Below are positions 16,064-25,666 of a DNA stretch of 40,425 nt, in pieces (within the stretch, counting starts at the first letter, position 1; each line of letters begins with the position of its first letter). The stretch covers positions 1-40,425 of the forward strand of contig CAMWLJ010000026.1 of the NCBI GenBank assembly GCA_947175055.1. The letters are read 5' to 3'. This stretch comes from an uncultured Lachnospiraceae bacterium (GTDB taxonomy: Bacteria > Bacillota > Clostridia > Lachnospirales > Lachnospiraceae). Position numbers and translations under genes: made by a program. A model generated the notes under the pieces. That model made no database searches, was not told the DNA's origin, and saw nothing but the letters and a program-made list of their open reading frames with translations.

Positions 16064-16780
16064 ATGTTGGCGGACAGACTTACACAACTGGAACAGAAAA
16101 TAGAATACTGCTTTCAGGATAAGAAACTGTTGAAGCAGGCCCTGACCCACAGTTCCTATTCAAATGAGCAGAAGATCAATAAATTTCCGGATTATGAACG
16201 GCTGGAGTTCCTCGGTGACGCGGTGCTGGAACTGGCGAGCAGTGACTTTATCTTCCGGGAGCATCCGGAGATGTCAGAGGGAGAATTGACGAAATTCAGG
16301 TCGTCGATCGTCTGTGAGCCGGCGCTTGCCTTTTGCGCGCGGCAGATTGGGCTGGAACAGTTTATCCTGCTTGGCAAAGGAGAAGAGATGACCGGTGGCA
16401 GAAGGAGGGATTCCATCATTTCAGATGTGATGGAAGCAGTGATCGGTGCCATTTATCTGGATAGCGGCGTTGAGGAAGCACGGGCATTCATCGGGCGTTA
16501 TATTCTATCGGACTTAGAGCACAAGCAGTTGTTCTATGATGCCAAGACCATCCTGCAAGAAGCGATACAGAAGGAGAACAGCGGCAGCATCCGTTACGAG
16601 TTGGTTCGGGAGGAAGGACCGGAGCATGCCAAGAATTTCGTAGTGGAAGTAATGGTTGGAGACAGGAAGGCGGGATGCGGCAATGGCCATTCTAAGAAAG
16701 AGGCGGAGCAGCACGCAGCCTATGAGGCGCTTCTGCGGCGCAAAATAGTACCGGCACAGGAAGAAGCCGGTAAAAACTGA
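16064..16780 (+). CDS. rnc: Ribonuclease III
   Basis: This 238-residue endonuclease cuts double-stranded RNA during rRNA maturation and RNA turnover. The catalytic domain has the signature ERLEFLGDAVLE (residues 45-56) and a second acidic site in SDVMEAVIGAIYLDSG. A C-terminal double-stranded RNA-binding domain is visible: DAKTILQEAIQ, then GNGHSKKEAEQHAAYEALL. AGGAGG at 16052-16057, six bases before ATG 16064, sets the start; an earlier ATG at 16031 lies inside the acpP terminator hairpin. smc follows after 61 bases, the usual order in Firmicutes. Confidence 0.95.
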   Translation: MLADRLTQLEQKIEYCFQDKKLLKQALTHSSYSNEQKINKFPDYERLEFLGDAVLELASSDFIFREHPEMSEGELTKFRSSIVCEPALAFCARQIGLEQFILLGKGEEMTGGRRRDSIISDVMEAVIGAIYLDSGVEEARAFIGRYILSDLEHKQLFYDAKTILQEAIQKENSGSIRYELVREEGPEHAKNFVVEVMVGDRKAGCGNGHSKKEAEQHAAYEALLRRKIVPAQEEAGKN

Positions 16781-16841
16781 GGCGGCAGACAGCAGACCTG
16801 ATGAAAATACATGGACAGTAAAAAGACAGATCGAGGTACAT

Positions 16842-19800
16842 ATGTATTTAAAAAGCATTGAAGTGCATGGGTTTAAATCCTTTGCCAATAAGATAAATTT
16901 TAAGTTCCATAACGGCATCACCGGTATCGTGGGTCCTAACGGTTCCGGAAAGAGCAACGTGGCAGATGCCGTCAGATGGGTGCTGGGAGAGCAGCGGATC
17001 AAGCAGCTTCGGGGTTCTTCCATGCAGGACGTGATCTTCTCCGGAACGGAGATGCGAAAGCCTCTGGGTTATGCCTACGTGGCGATCACGCTGGACAATA
17101 CGGATCATCAGCTGACCATCGACTATGATGAGGTGACAGTGTCCAGAAGGCTGTACCGATCCGGTGAGAGCGAATATATGATCAACGGTTCCGTCTGCCG
17201 TCTGAAAGACGTGAACGAGCTTTTCTATGATACCGGTATCGGTAAGGAAGGGTACTCCATTATCGGACAGGGCCAGATCGAGAAGATCTTGAGCGGCAAG
17301 CCGGAGGAGCGGCGTGAGCTGTTCGACGAGGCTGCCGGCATCGTTAAGTTCAAGCGCAGGAAGTATGCGGCTCAGAAGAAGCTGGAAGATGAGAAGCAGA
17401 ATCTGGTCCGGGTCAATGATATCCTGGCAGAGCTTGAGAAACAGACCGGCCCCCTTGAGAAGCAATCCGAGAAGGCCAGAGTCTACCTGAAAAAGAAAGA
17501 AGAGTTAAAGACGCTGGACGTGAACGTGTTCCTGCTGGAAAATGTGCGGGTGCGGCAGCAGCTGGCGGAGACGGATGGCAAGCTCACGATTGCCGGCGGG
17601 GATCTGGAAGAGACAACGAAGAAGTATGAAAATATCAAAGAAGAATACGAGCAGATCGTGGGCCGGATCGAAGAATTAGATCAGGCCATCGAGACGGCCC
17701 GGGCCACATTGACAGACACCGGGGTGATGCGTTCCAAGCTGGAAGGTGAGATCAATGTCCTTAAGGAACAGATCCATTCGGCGGAGGGCAACGAGGAGCA
17801 TTTACAGAGCCGTATCCGCAGCATCAGTGAACAGATCGATACGCGCACGAAAGAGAAAGACGGTATCCTTGCGGACAAGGAGCAGACGGATCAGAAACTG
17901 ACACAGCTGGAGCAGGCCAGGACAGAAGCCAGGCAGCTGCTGGAGGAAACGCAGAGTCGGATCGAGGAGCTGAATGACCATATCGAAAGCGGGAAGAATA
18001 CGATTATAGATGCGTTAAATAACCGTGCCACGATCAAGTCCAAGATGGGACGATACGACACTATGCTGGAGCAGATCAACATTCGCCGGGCGGAGCTGAA
18101 TTCCAGGCTGCTGCGGGCCAAATCGGATGAGGCGGAGCAGACGGAGACCATCAGGAAGCTGGAAGAAGAGTTCGAGGCTGTAGGGACGGCAATCAAAGAA
18201 CTGGGGGAAAAGCAGGAGACGATGGAGGAGCGGCTTTCGCTTTTCCGGGAGGAACTGGCAGGCCGGGATCAGAAGCTGCGGGATACCCAGGTGCTCTATC
18301 ACCAGCAGAAGTCTAAGCTGGAAGCGCTGGCCAACCTGACGGAGCGTTACGAGGGTTATGGCGGCAGCGTCAAGGCCGTGATGGAACGCAAAGGCCAGGA
18401 GAAAGGCATCATCGGCGTGGTGGCGGATATCATCCAGGCGGAAGCCAGATATGAGACGGCCATCGAGACGGCTCTGGGCGGCAACATCCAGAATATCGTC
18501 ACGGAGGATGAGGAGACTGCCAAGCGCATGATCGGCTATCTGAAAAAGGCCCGGGCGGGCCGTGCCACCTTCCTGCCTCTCACCAGTATCACCCATCCTC
18601 AGGAGTTCAAGAATCCTGACGCCCTGAAGGAAAAGGGAGTGATCGGCATGGCGGACGAGCTGGTGAAAGTGGAGAAGAAGTACCGGAACGTGGCCAAGGC
18701 AATGTTAGGGCGTATCGTGGTGGTGGACAACGTGGATAATGCCGTGAAGATTGCCCGAAAGTTTGATTACGGCATCCGTATGGTCACGCTGGAAGGCGAA
18801 CTGCTGGTACCCGGCGGCGCCATCAGCGGCGGCGCCTTTAAGAACAATTCCAATCTGCTGGGCAGACGCCGGGAGATGGAAGAGCTTGGTAAGAAAGTTA
18901 AGCAGTATGTGGTGGATATCGACAATCTGTTGAATGATATCGAGGAGACGAAAAGAAACCGGAATAAGCTGCGTCTGGAGATCGAGGATGTCAAAGGGCA
19001 GCTGCAGCGCAAGTTCATCGAGCAGAATACGGCCAGGATGAACGTGGCGCAGGCCCGGGAGAAGAAGAACGAGACGGAGGAAGGTTTCGACGAACTGAAA
19101 ACAGAGCAGCAGGATATCGAGCTGCAGATCAAGGAGATCCAGGTCAATAAGGATGAAAACTTAAGAGAACTGGCAGATTCCGAAGCGCTTGAAAAGAATG
19201 TGGAGGCGCAGATCGGGGAATTCCAGAAACAGCTGGAAGCAAAGAGGGCGGAAGAATCGGAACAGTCGGCCAAGGTATCCGAGTGGGATGTGGAAGTAGA
19301 GAAGATGCGCCAGAGCGCGGATTTCCAGAGACAGAACTTAGAGCGTGTGGAAGGCGAGATCGCACGCCACAGCGCAGAATTGAAGGAGGTGCAGGAAGGC
19401 CTGCATCTTGGCAAGGAAGAAGTGGAGCGCAAGAAAGAAAGCATTCTGGAGATCGAGAAGACCATCGCTTCTTCTTACACCACACAGACGGATGCGGAGA
19501 CGAAGTTAAAGGATGATATTTCCCTTAAGGAAGAGCTTGCGAGGAAACAGAAGAATTTCTTCGCCACGAGGGAAGAACTGTCCGAACGGATGACGGCGCT
19601 GGATAAGGAAGTGTATCGTCTCAACAGCCAGCGGGAACGAATGGAAGAGTCCATTGAGTCTCAGATCAATTATATGTGGGACGAGTATGAGATCACCCTC
19701 TCCGATGCGGAGTCCATGAAGGATGAGGAGATGAATGACCTGCCCGCCATGAAGAAGGAGATTACGGCTCTGAAAGATGCGATCCGCAAGCTGGGGGACG

Positions 19801-20402
19801 TGAACGTCAATGCCATAGAGGATTACAGGAATCTGATGGAGCGGTATACCTTTTTAAAGACCCAGCATGACGATCTGGTGGAGGCGGAGAAGACGCTGCA
19901 GGGAATCATAGAGGAACTGGACAGCTCTATGCGTAAGCAGTTCAATGAGAAATTCGCGCAGATCAACCGGGAGTTCGACAAGGTGTTCAAGGAACTCTTC
20001 GGCGGCGGCAAAGGTTCTCTGGAATTAATGGAGGACGAGGACGTGCTGGAGGCCGGCATCCGGATCATTGCCCAGCCGCCCGGCAAGAAACTGGTTAATA
20101 TGATGCAGATGTCCGGTGGGGAGAAGTCCCTGACTGCGATCTGCCTGCTGTTTGCGATCCAGAACTTAAAGCCGTCGCCCTTCTGTCTTCTGGACGAGAT
20201 CGAGGCGGCGCTGGATGAGAGCAATGTGGCCAGATTCGCCAAGTATCTGCATAAGCTGACGAAAAATACACAGTTTATCGTGATCACCCACAGGCGCGGT
20301 ACGATGGAGAAGGCGGATCGTCTCTACGGTATCACGATGCAGGAGAAAGGTGTGTCAACACTGGTAAGCGTAAATTTGATCGATAAGGAATTGGATGACT
20401 GA
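16842..20402 (+). CDS. smc: Chromosome segregation protein SMC
   Basis: This 1186-residue protein has the full SMC layout. Walker A GPNGSGKSN is at residues 31-39. A long coiled coil rich in Glu/Lys/Gln is interrupted by the hinge (about residues 500-665, starting GYGGSVKAV and ending near GGAISGGAF), and a second coiled coil follows. The C-terminal head has signature MSGGEKSL (about 1090) and Walker B CLLDEIEAALDE (about 1115). With ScpA/ScpB it condenses and organises the chromosome. Length is typical. Its TGA stop shares one base with the ftsY start (TGATG), so smc and ftsY are translationally coupled. Confidence 0.97.
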   Translation: MYLKSIEVHGFKSFANKINFKFHNGITGIVGPNGSGKSNVADAVRWVLGEQRIKQLRGSSMQDVIFSGTEMRKPLGYAYVAITLDNTDHQLTIDYDEVTVSRRLYRSGESEYMINGSVCRLKDVNELFYDTGIGKEGYSIIGQGQIEKILSGKPEERRELFDEAAGIVKFKRRKYAAQKKLEDEKQNLVRVNDILAELEKQTGPLEKQSEKARVYLKKKEELKTLDVNVFLLENVRVRQQLAETDGKLTIAGGDLEETTKKYENIKEEYEQIVGRIEELDQAIETARATLTDTGVMRSKLEGEINVLKEQIHSAEGNEEHLQSRIRSISEQIDTRTKEKDGILADKEQTDQKLTQLEQARTEARQLLEETQSRIEELNDHIESGKNTIIDALNNRATIKSKMGRYDTMLEQINIRRAELNSRLLRAKSDEAEQTETIRKLEEEFEAVGTAIKELGEKQETMEERLSLFREELAGRDQKLRDTQVLYHQQKSKLEALANLTERYEGYGGSVKAVMERKGQEKGIIGVVADIIQAEARYETAIETALGGNIQNIVTEDEETAKRMIGYLKKARAGRATFLPLTSITHPQEFKNPDALKEKGVIGMADELVKVEKKYRNVAKAMLGRIVVVDNVDNAVKIARKFDYGIRMVTLEGELLVPGGAISGGAFKNNSNLLGRRREMEELGKKVKQYVVDIDNLLNDIEETKRNRNKLRLEIEDVKGQLQRKFIEQNTARMNVAQAREKKNETEEGFDELKTEQQDIELQIKEIQVNKDENLRELADSEALEKNVEAQIGEFQKQLEAKRAEESEQSAKVSEWDVEVEKMRQSADFQRQNLERVEGEIARHSAELKEVQEGLHLGKEEVERKKESILEIEKTIASSYTTQTDAETKLKDDISLKEELARKQKNFFATREELSERMTALDKEVYRLNSQRERMEESIESQINYMWDEYEITLSDAESMKDEEMNDLPAMKKEITALKDAIRKLGDVNVNAIEDYRNLMERYTFLKTQHDDLVEAEKTLQGIIEELDSSMRKQFNEKFAQINREFDKVFKELFGGGKGSLELMEDEDVLEAGIRIIAQPPGKKLVNMMQMSGGEKSLTAICLLFAIQNLKPSPFCLLDEIEAALDESNVARFAKYLHKLTKNTQFIVITHRRGTMEKADRLYGITMQEKGVSTLVSVNLIDKELDD

Positions 20403-21331
20403 TGAGTGAAGAGAAGAAGGGTTTTTTCAGCAGATTAAAAGAAGGATTGACGAAGACGAGGAACAACATTGTCCATGGGATAGATTCCGTATTTAACGGT
20501 TTTTCCAACATAGACGAGGATTTCTATGAAGAACTGGAAGAGATTCTGATCATGGGGGATATCGGGGTGCAGGCCACCGAAGCGATCCTGGAGCGGCTGC
20601 GGGAGCAGGTGAAGGAGAACCATATCAAGGAGCCGGCCGACTGCAAAGCCTTCCTGATCCAGAATATCAAGGAGCAGATGCAGGTGCAGGAGACTGCGTA
20701 CGCTTTCGAGGAAGAGCAGTCCATCGTACTGGTGATCGGTGTTAACGGCGTGGGTAAGACTACCACTGTAGGTAAGCTGGCCGGGAAACTGAAAGGGCAG
20801 GGAAGGCGGGTATTGATCGCGGCGGCGGATACCTTTCGCGCGGCGGCCGGTGAGCAGCTTAGCGAGTGGTCAAACCGTGCCGGGGTGGACATGATCGGCG
20901 GCAGCGAAGGTTCCGATCCTGCCAGTGTGATCTTCGATGCGGTAAATGCGGCGAGAGCGAGGAATATCGATGTGCTTTTATGCGATACGGCAGGCAGGCT
21001 TCACAATAAGAAGAACCTGATGGAAGAACTTAAGAAGATCAACCGGATCATCGACAGAGAATTTCCCGATGCCCACCGGGAGAATCTGGTGGTACTGGAT
21101 GCCACTACCGGCCAGAATGCATTGCAGCAGGCGAAGGAGTTCGGCGAGGTGGCGGATTTAACGGGTATTATCCTGACCAAGATGGATGGTACGGCAAAAG
21201 GCGGCATTGCGGTGGCAATCCAGTCCCAGCTGCAGATTCCGGTCAAGTACATCGGTGTTGGGGAGACCATAGAGGATCTGCAGAAATTCGATGCGGAGCA
21301 GTTCGTGGATGCGCTGTTCGATAAGACCTGA
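20402..21331 (+). CDS. ftsY: Signal recognition particle receptor FtsY
   Basis: This 309-residue SRP GTPase has the N domain (FFSRLKEGLTKTRNNIVHGIDSVF) and then the NG GTPase with G1 GVNGVGKTTT (residues 113-122), DTFRAAAGEQL, DTAGRLHNKKNLMEEL and TKMDGTAKGG. It is short because it lacks the long acidic A domain of the E. coli protein, as is normal in Firmicutes. It docks SRP-ribosome complexes to the membrane. Its partner ffh lies 4.9 kb downstream, with four unrelated genes in between. No clear terminator is visible after it. Confidence 0.96.
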   Translation: MSEEKKGFFSRLKEGLTKTRNNIVHGIDSVFNGFSNIDEDFYEELEEILIMGDIGVQATEAILERLREQVKENHIKEPADCKAFLIQNIKEQMQVQETAYAFEEEQSIVLVIGVNGVGKTTTVGKLAGKLKGQGRRVLIAAADTFRAAAGEQLSEWSNRAGVDMIGGSEGSDPASVIFDAVNAARARNIDVLLCDTAGRLHNKKNLMEELKKINRIIDREFPDAHRENLVVLDATTGQNALQQAKEFGEVADLTGIILTKMDGTAKGGIAVAIQSQLQIPVKYIGVGETIEDLQKFDAEQFVDALFDKT

Positions 21332-21497
21332 AATTATATCAGGATGCCGGAGATCGATGCTTAAGCGGAAATGGGGCGTGGCTGTAGAATGATACTGGAA
21401 GGCAGGAGCAAAGAGATACCGTACGAAGAAACAGAGAAATCAAGATGATGTGCGGAAAGTCGGAAGAGGGGAAGGGAAAGGAGCAAGAAGATAAACA

Positions 21498-22715
21498 ATG
21501 AAGGAATTGGCATTGGATAAATTTGAGGAAGCGTATGAGATCGTCAAGGAGGTGACGTCTGAGACGAAGCTGATCTACAGCGATCATTTCAGTGCACGAA
21601 CCGGGAATAAGGTCTATCTGAAGCCGGAGAATATGCAGCTGACGGGGGCGTATAAGCTGCGTGGAGCATATTATAAGATCAGCACCTTGTCGGAAGAAGA
21701 GCGTGAGAAGGGGCTGATCACGGCTTCTGCCGGAAATCATGCCCAGGGCGTGGCTTATGCGGCAAAGTGCTATGGTGTGAAAGCGGTGATCGTGATGCCT
21801 ACCACTACACCCTTGATCAAGGTAAACAGGACCAAAGGGTATGGCGCGGAGGTGATGTTATACGGTGATGTTTATGACGAAGCCTGTGCTAAGGCTTATG
21901 AATTGGCAGAGGAGAAAGGGTATACATTCGTGCATCCTTTTGACGATCTGGATGTGGCTACGGGACAGGGCACCATTGCTATGGAGATCATCAAGGAACT
22001 GCCGCTGGTGGACTATATTCTGGTGCCGGTGGGCGGCGGCGGACTGGCCACCGGAGTGTCTACGCTGGCAAAGTTGTTGAATCCCAAGATCAAGGTGATC
22101 GGTGTGGAACCTACGGGTGCCAACTGCTTACAGGAATCCGTGCGGGCCGGCAAAGTTACGACATTAGAGAATGTCAATACAATTGCTGACGGTACTGCGG
22201 TAAAGACACCGGGCACAGCAATCTTCCCCTATCTCAAGGAAAATCTGGACGGCATCATTACCGTTGGGGACGAGGAACTGGTGGTCTCCTTCCTGGATAT
22301 GGTGGAGAATCATAAGATGGTAGTGGAGAATTCGGGATTGCTGACGGTGGCTGCATTGAAGCATCTTGATGCAAAGAATAAGAAGATCGTAGCGATTCTT
22401 AGCGGCGGCAATATGGATGTGATCACCATGTCTTCGGTAGTACAACAAGGGCTTGTGTTGCGTGACCGGATCTTCTCGGTATCGGTGCTTTTGCCTGATA
22501 AGCCGGGCGAACTGTCCAGAGTGGCGGATGTGATCGCGAAACAGAATGGCAATGTGATCAAGCTGGAACATAATCAGTTTGTCTCCATCAACCGCAACGC
22601 GGCTGTGGAACTGCGGATCACGATGGAGGCCTACGGGACGGAGCATAAGAATCAGATCATCTCTGCGCTGCAGCAGAACGGTTACCAGCCGAAACTGATC
22701 CGGGCAAGTATCTAA
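21498..22715 (+). CDS. ilvA: Threonine ammonia-lyase with C-terminal ACT domain
   Basis: This 405-residue PLP enzyme converts threonine to 2-oxobutanoate and ammonia. The PLP lysine is in QLTGAYKLRGAYYK (Lys53), the phosphate-binding glycine loop is VPVGGGGLATG, and TASAGNHAQGVAYAAK is the usual active-site segment. After about residue 325 a regulatory ACT-like domain follows (VSVLLPDKPGELSRVADVIAKQNGNVIKLEHNQF). This layout is shared by catabolic TdcB-like and biosynthetic short IlvA proteins in Clostridia, so the symbol does not settle whether it feeds isoleucine synthesis or fermentation. No T-box or riboswitch is evident in the 166 bases upstream. Confidence 0.9.
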   Translation: MKELALDKFEEAYEIVKEVTSETKLIYSDHFSARTGNKVYLKPENMQLTGAYKLRGAYYKISTLSEEEREKGLITASAGNHAQGVAYAAKCYGVKAVIVMPTTTPLIKVNRTKGYGAEVMLYGDVYDEACAKAYELAEEKGYTFVHPFDDLDVATGQGTIAMEIIKELPLVDYILVPVGGGGLATGVSTLAKLLNPKIKVIGVEPTGANCLQESVRAGKVTTLENVNTIADGTAVKTPGTAIFPYLKENLDGIITVGDEELVVSFLDMVENHKMVVENSGLLTVAALKHLDAKNKKIVAILSGGNMDVITMSSVVQQGLVLRDRIFSVSVLLPDKPGELSRVADVIAKQNGNVIKLEHNQFVSINRNAAVELRITMEAYGTEHKNQIISALQQNGYQPKLIRASI

Positions 22716-22865
22716 GGCCCATTTTTCGCGAAGTGTTTATATCGGGGATGACATTTGGTTACAATAGTAACTGGTGATTCGAAAGCAGAATGGATCTCTA
22801 CAATGATAGTCATGTAGTGCACATATGCTTTGCTGATCTAAGAAGTGACAAAATGGGGTTATAAG

Positions 22866-23750
22866 ATGGAGAAAAATAAAAAAGCATTCAAAAAAAGCAA
22901 GACAGGATGGATCAGGAAATATATTATTATAACAGTGGCAGCTTTTGTCTATTCGGTGGCGCTCAGTCTTTTTATCGATCCGAATGATATGGCACCTGGC
23001 GGGCTGACCGGTGTGGCGATCATTTTGAGCAGATTGGTTCCAGTCAGTACCGGTACGTTGATCTTGCTTCTGAATATACCAATCTTGCTCTTCGGCGTAT
23101 GGAAGTTCGGAATCGGTCTGACTATTTCGACGATCTATGCTACGGTATTGATTTCCTTTTTTGCCAATATGTTATCAGGCGTGGGAGCGGCCACAGATGA
23201 TATACTGTTGGCAGCGGTGGCGGGCGGTATCATTCAGGCGATCGCCATCGGATCGATCTTCAGGGCAGGAGCGACAAGCGGCGGTGTGGATATCATCGTC
23301 AAGGCGCTTAAGCTTAAACTGCCGCATTTGAAGACGGGGAATCTTTTCTTGATGATAGACGCTACAGTGGTGACATTGTCCGGTATTGTCTTCCAGGATG
23401 TGAGTGCCGCACTGTACGCGGCGGTGGCGGTAGGGTGCTGTTCGGTGGCCATGGACGTGGTGCTGTATGGACGGGATGAAGCGAAGCTCCTCTATATCAT
23501 CAGTGATAAGCCGGAGCAGATCACCCAGCGGCTGTTGGAAGATCTGGATGTGGGAACTACTTACATCAACGGGCAAGGTGCCTACAGCGGCAATGAGAAG
23601 CGGGTCATCATGTGTGCCATGAAGAAGACAACGTTTCCGAGAGCAGAAGAGATCGTGAAAGAAGAAGACGCGAACTCTTTTATGATCGTGACCAGTGCTA
23701 CAGAGATCTTCGGAGAAGGGTATAAAAGTTATTTCAGTGAGCGGATCTAG
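22866..23750 (+). CDS. YitT family membrane protein
   Basis: This 294-residue protein has five or six hydrophobic segments in its first ~200 residues (YIIITVAAFVYSVALSLFI, then PGGLTGVAIIL, ILLLNIPILLFGVW, a GATSGGVDIIVK loop and AALYAAVAVG). A soluble C-terminal DUF2179-like domain follows, with TTYINGQGAYSGNEKRVIMCAM and a final FGEGYKSYF. This is the standard YitT layout. The function of the family is unsettled; membrane transport has been suggested. I choose ATG 22866; an in-frame GTG at 22845 would add seven residues. Only 18 bases separate it from the GH25 gene, so they form an operon. Confidence 0.88.
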   Translation: MEKNKKAFKKSKTGWIRKYIIITVAAFVYSVALSLFIDPNDMAPGGLTGVAIILSRLVPVSTGTLILLLNIPILLFGVWKFGIGLTISTIYATVLISFFANMLSGVGAATDDILLAAVAGGIIQAIAIGSIFRAGATSGGVDIIVKALKLKLPHLKTGNLFLMIDATVVTLSGIVFQDVSAALYAAVAVGCCSVAMDVVLYGRDEAKLLYIISDKPEQITQRLLEDLDVGTTYINGQGAYSGNEKRVIMCAMKKTTFPRAEEIVKEEDANSFMIVTSATEIFGEGYKSYFSERI

Positions 23751-23768
23751 TAGGATGGGGAGAAGTAT

Positions 23769-24887
23769 ATGCAGGATATGAATTTACGGAGTAAGAGACA
23801 TAAGAGGAAACACAGGAGAAACGAGAACGGGATCCTGGTCGGTTCGATCGTTCTGTGTCTGGTGACTTTGGCCGCCATCACCATCACATTGATCATGGTC
23901 TTTCGGTATCGTTCCATCCAGATGGAAAATACAGTGGTCATGAATGAGCTTGAGGCTGTGCGGATGGATCAGACGGTCACCTACACGCAGGGCGAGGTGG
24001 ATGCCATGATCGCCGGTGCGGTGACGGAGGCTACAGATCGGACGACGCAGGAGGTGCGTGAAGAGCTCCTTGATAAGATGAAGGAACTGATGCTCACCGG
24101 CGATGGCGCGCTTGCCATGCTGCGTTATTTCTATCCGGATGAGATCGTGGTGGTGGATGCGGGGGAATATCATTTTTTCCCGATCATGGACGATCTGGCC
24201 CATCATACATATGATCTTAGTAAATTTATCAAAGACGATGATCAGGTGATGCGCTACTATGATAATGTCCAGTGGGTCTCTCGTAAAGGAATCGATGTAT
24301 CCAAGTATCAGGAAGAGATTGATTGGGAATCAGTGGCCGGTGATGATGTGGAGTATGCCTTTATCCGACTGGGTATCCGTGGCTACACGAAGGGAGAAAT
24401 CCAGGAGGATGAAAATTTCAAGGACAATATTCAGGGAGCGCTGCACAATGATATCGGTGTGGGGGTATATTTTTTTACACAAGCAGTGAGTGTGGAGGAA
24501 GCCGAGGAAGAGGCACAGTTTGTGCTGGATGCGCTGGAGCCTTATCAGATTGATTACCCGGTGGTAATCGATGTGGAGGCAGTATCCAACGCCAACGCCA
24601 GGACGAAGGATTTGACGAAGGAGGAGAGAACTGCTTATTGTATCGCTTTTTGCGAGAAGATCAGAGAGGCCGGGTACACGCCGATGATCTATGGCAATAT
24701 GAAGACCTTTATGTTGATGCTGGATCTGCCGCAGTTAGAGGAATATGACAAGTGGGTTGCCTTCTATGATGAAACGATGTATTATCCTTACGCCTTTAAG
24801 ATCTGGCAGTATACAGACAAAGGCAGGGTAGCAGGGATCGAGGGTGATGTGGATCTGAATATCAGTTTTGAGGAGGCAACGGATTAG
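23769..24887 (+). CDS. Membrane-anchored GH25 muramidase
   Basis: This 372-residue protein starts with a very basic cytoplasmic tail (LRSKRHKRKHRRNEN) and one transmembrane segment (about residues 22-45). A ~125-residue stalk with charged helices follows, then a glycoside hydrolase 25 domain from about residue 173. GH25 features are KGIDVSKYQEEIDW with the N-terminal Asp, YAFIRLGIRG, GVYFFTQAVS, the catalytic DVEA pair near residue 268 and a final WQYTDKG.VAGIEGDVDLN segment. It should cut the MurNAc-GlcNAc bond of peptidoglycan on the outer face of the membrane. As a single-pass anchored enzyme it is more likely to remodel the cell's own wall than to act as a phage lysin; no phage genes are nearby. 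Confidence 0.9.
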   Translation: MQDMNLRSKRHKRKHRRNENGILVGSIVLCLVTLAAITITLIMVFRYRSIQMENTVVMNELEAVRMDQTVTYTQGEVDAMIAGAVTEATDRTTQEVREELLDKMKELMLTGDGALAMLRYFYPDEIVVVDAGEYHFFPIMDDLAHHTYDLSKFIKDDDQVMRYYDNVQWVSRKGIDVSKYQEEIDWESVAGDDVEYAFIRLGIRGYTKGEIQEDENFKDNIQGALHNDIGVGVYFFTQAVSVEEAEEEAQFVLDALEPYQIDYPVVIDVEAVSNANARTKDLTKEERTAYCIAFCEKIREAGYTPMIYGNMKTFMLMLDLPQLEEYDKWVAFYDETMYYPYAFKIWQYTDKGRVAGIEGDVDLNISFEEATD

Positions 24888-24896
24888 AATAAAAAG

Positions 24897-24926
24897 TTGT
24901 TATGGAGATGAGATTCATGTTAGAAT
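24897..24926 (+). promoter_or_regulatory. Promoter for the DUF1905-C39 fusion gene
   Basis: TTGTTA (24897-24902), an 18-base spacer and TAGAAT (24921-24926) preceded by TGT, an extended -10. It starts 10 bases after the GH25 stop, and the gene start is 33 bases downstream. Confidence 0.5.
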
Positions 24927-24959
24927 AGAAAATAAAGTCAAAGAAAGGCGGGGTTATCA

Positions 24960-25628
24960 ATGAAATATGAATTTGAAGGAACGGTGGAATTCCGTGAGAA
25001 TGAGAATACGATCGCGGTACCGTTTAATGTTTGGGAAGTATGCGAAAAGGTAGGAGATGCACCGGTCAGGGTATGTTTTGATGATGTTTGCTTTATATGT
25101 GATCTGGTGCCGAAGGGCCAAGGCTATTATGACATTCCTGTCAGTCATGACACGTTGGCCAAGGTTGAGCTGGGCAAGAAATATTTGATCTCGATCGAGA
25201 TCGTTGGCAATGTTGTAAGCATGGGAGGAAGTCCCTACAGCACTGAGCATCCGATCCGTAAGATAGACAGTGTCGATCTGGTGACGCAGCCCTGGGATGG
25301 TCTTTGCGGACAGGCTTGCATTGCCATGATCGCCGGAACCACTCTGGATGAGGCCTGCGACATCATGAAATGTCGGGAATGGCAGGCGAATATGAGCAAG
25401 ATGATCGCTACATTGGAGTATCTTGGAATCCGTCATTCGGACAAGATCGTATATACGCTTGGTAAGTCTGTGGAGCTGCCGCACTGCTGTATCATCATGG
25501 AGAAGATGGGAAGGTACAGCCATTATCTGGTGCAGTTCGACGGCGGATATTATGAGCCAAACCAGGGTGTGCTCAAGGAATTTGATCAGACGAAGATGGT
25601 AGGCTATCTGGAGATCATTGCACCATAA
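24960..25628 (+). CDS. DUF1905-like domain fused to a C39-like cysteine peptidase domain
   Basis: This 222-residue protein has two parts. Residues 1-80 (KYEFEGTVEFRENENTIAVPFNVW, then PVRVCFDDVCF and QGYYDIPVSHDTLAKV) resemble the small beta-barrel DUF1905. Residues ~105-222 look like a C39 papain-like fold: Gln110 and Cys116 in TQPWDGLCGQACIAMIAG, a LEYLGI helix, His188 in RYSHYLVQF, then YYEPNQG where the family usually has Asp-Pro. The Gln/Cys/His set is complete, with Glu199 in place of the usual Asp. No signal peptide or membrane segment is seen, so it should be cytosolic. The function is unknown: it could be a peptidase, a deamidase/transferase-like variant or inactive. It has its own promoter and terminator. 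Confidence 0.65.
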   Translation: MKYEFEGTVEFRENENTIAVPFNVWEVCEKVGDAPVRVCFDDVCFICDLVPKGQGYYDIPVSHDTLAKVELGKKYLISIEIVGNVVSMGGSPYSTEHPIRKIDSVDLVTQPWDGLCGQACIAMIAGTTLDEACDIMKCREWQANMSKMIATLEYLGIRHSDKIVYTLGKSVELPHCCIIMEKMGRYSHYLVQFDGGYYEPNQGVLKEFDQTKMVGYLEIIAP

Positions 25629-25666
25629 AGAATAGAGAATAGTGAGCTGCGAAATGAAAGCAGAAG

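Noticed and set aside
21332-21497. Possible T-box or riboswitch before ilvA
   Set aside because: The 166-base gap shows no specifier-stem, antiterminator or terminator pairing that I could support.
23769-24887. GH25 enzyme as a prophage lysin
   Set aside because: It has an N-terminal transmembrane anchor and no holin or phage gene is nearby; an own-wall role fits better.
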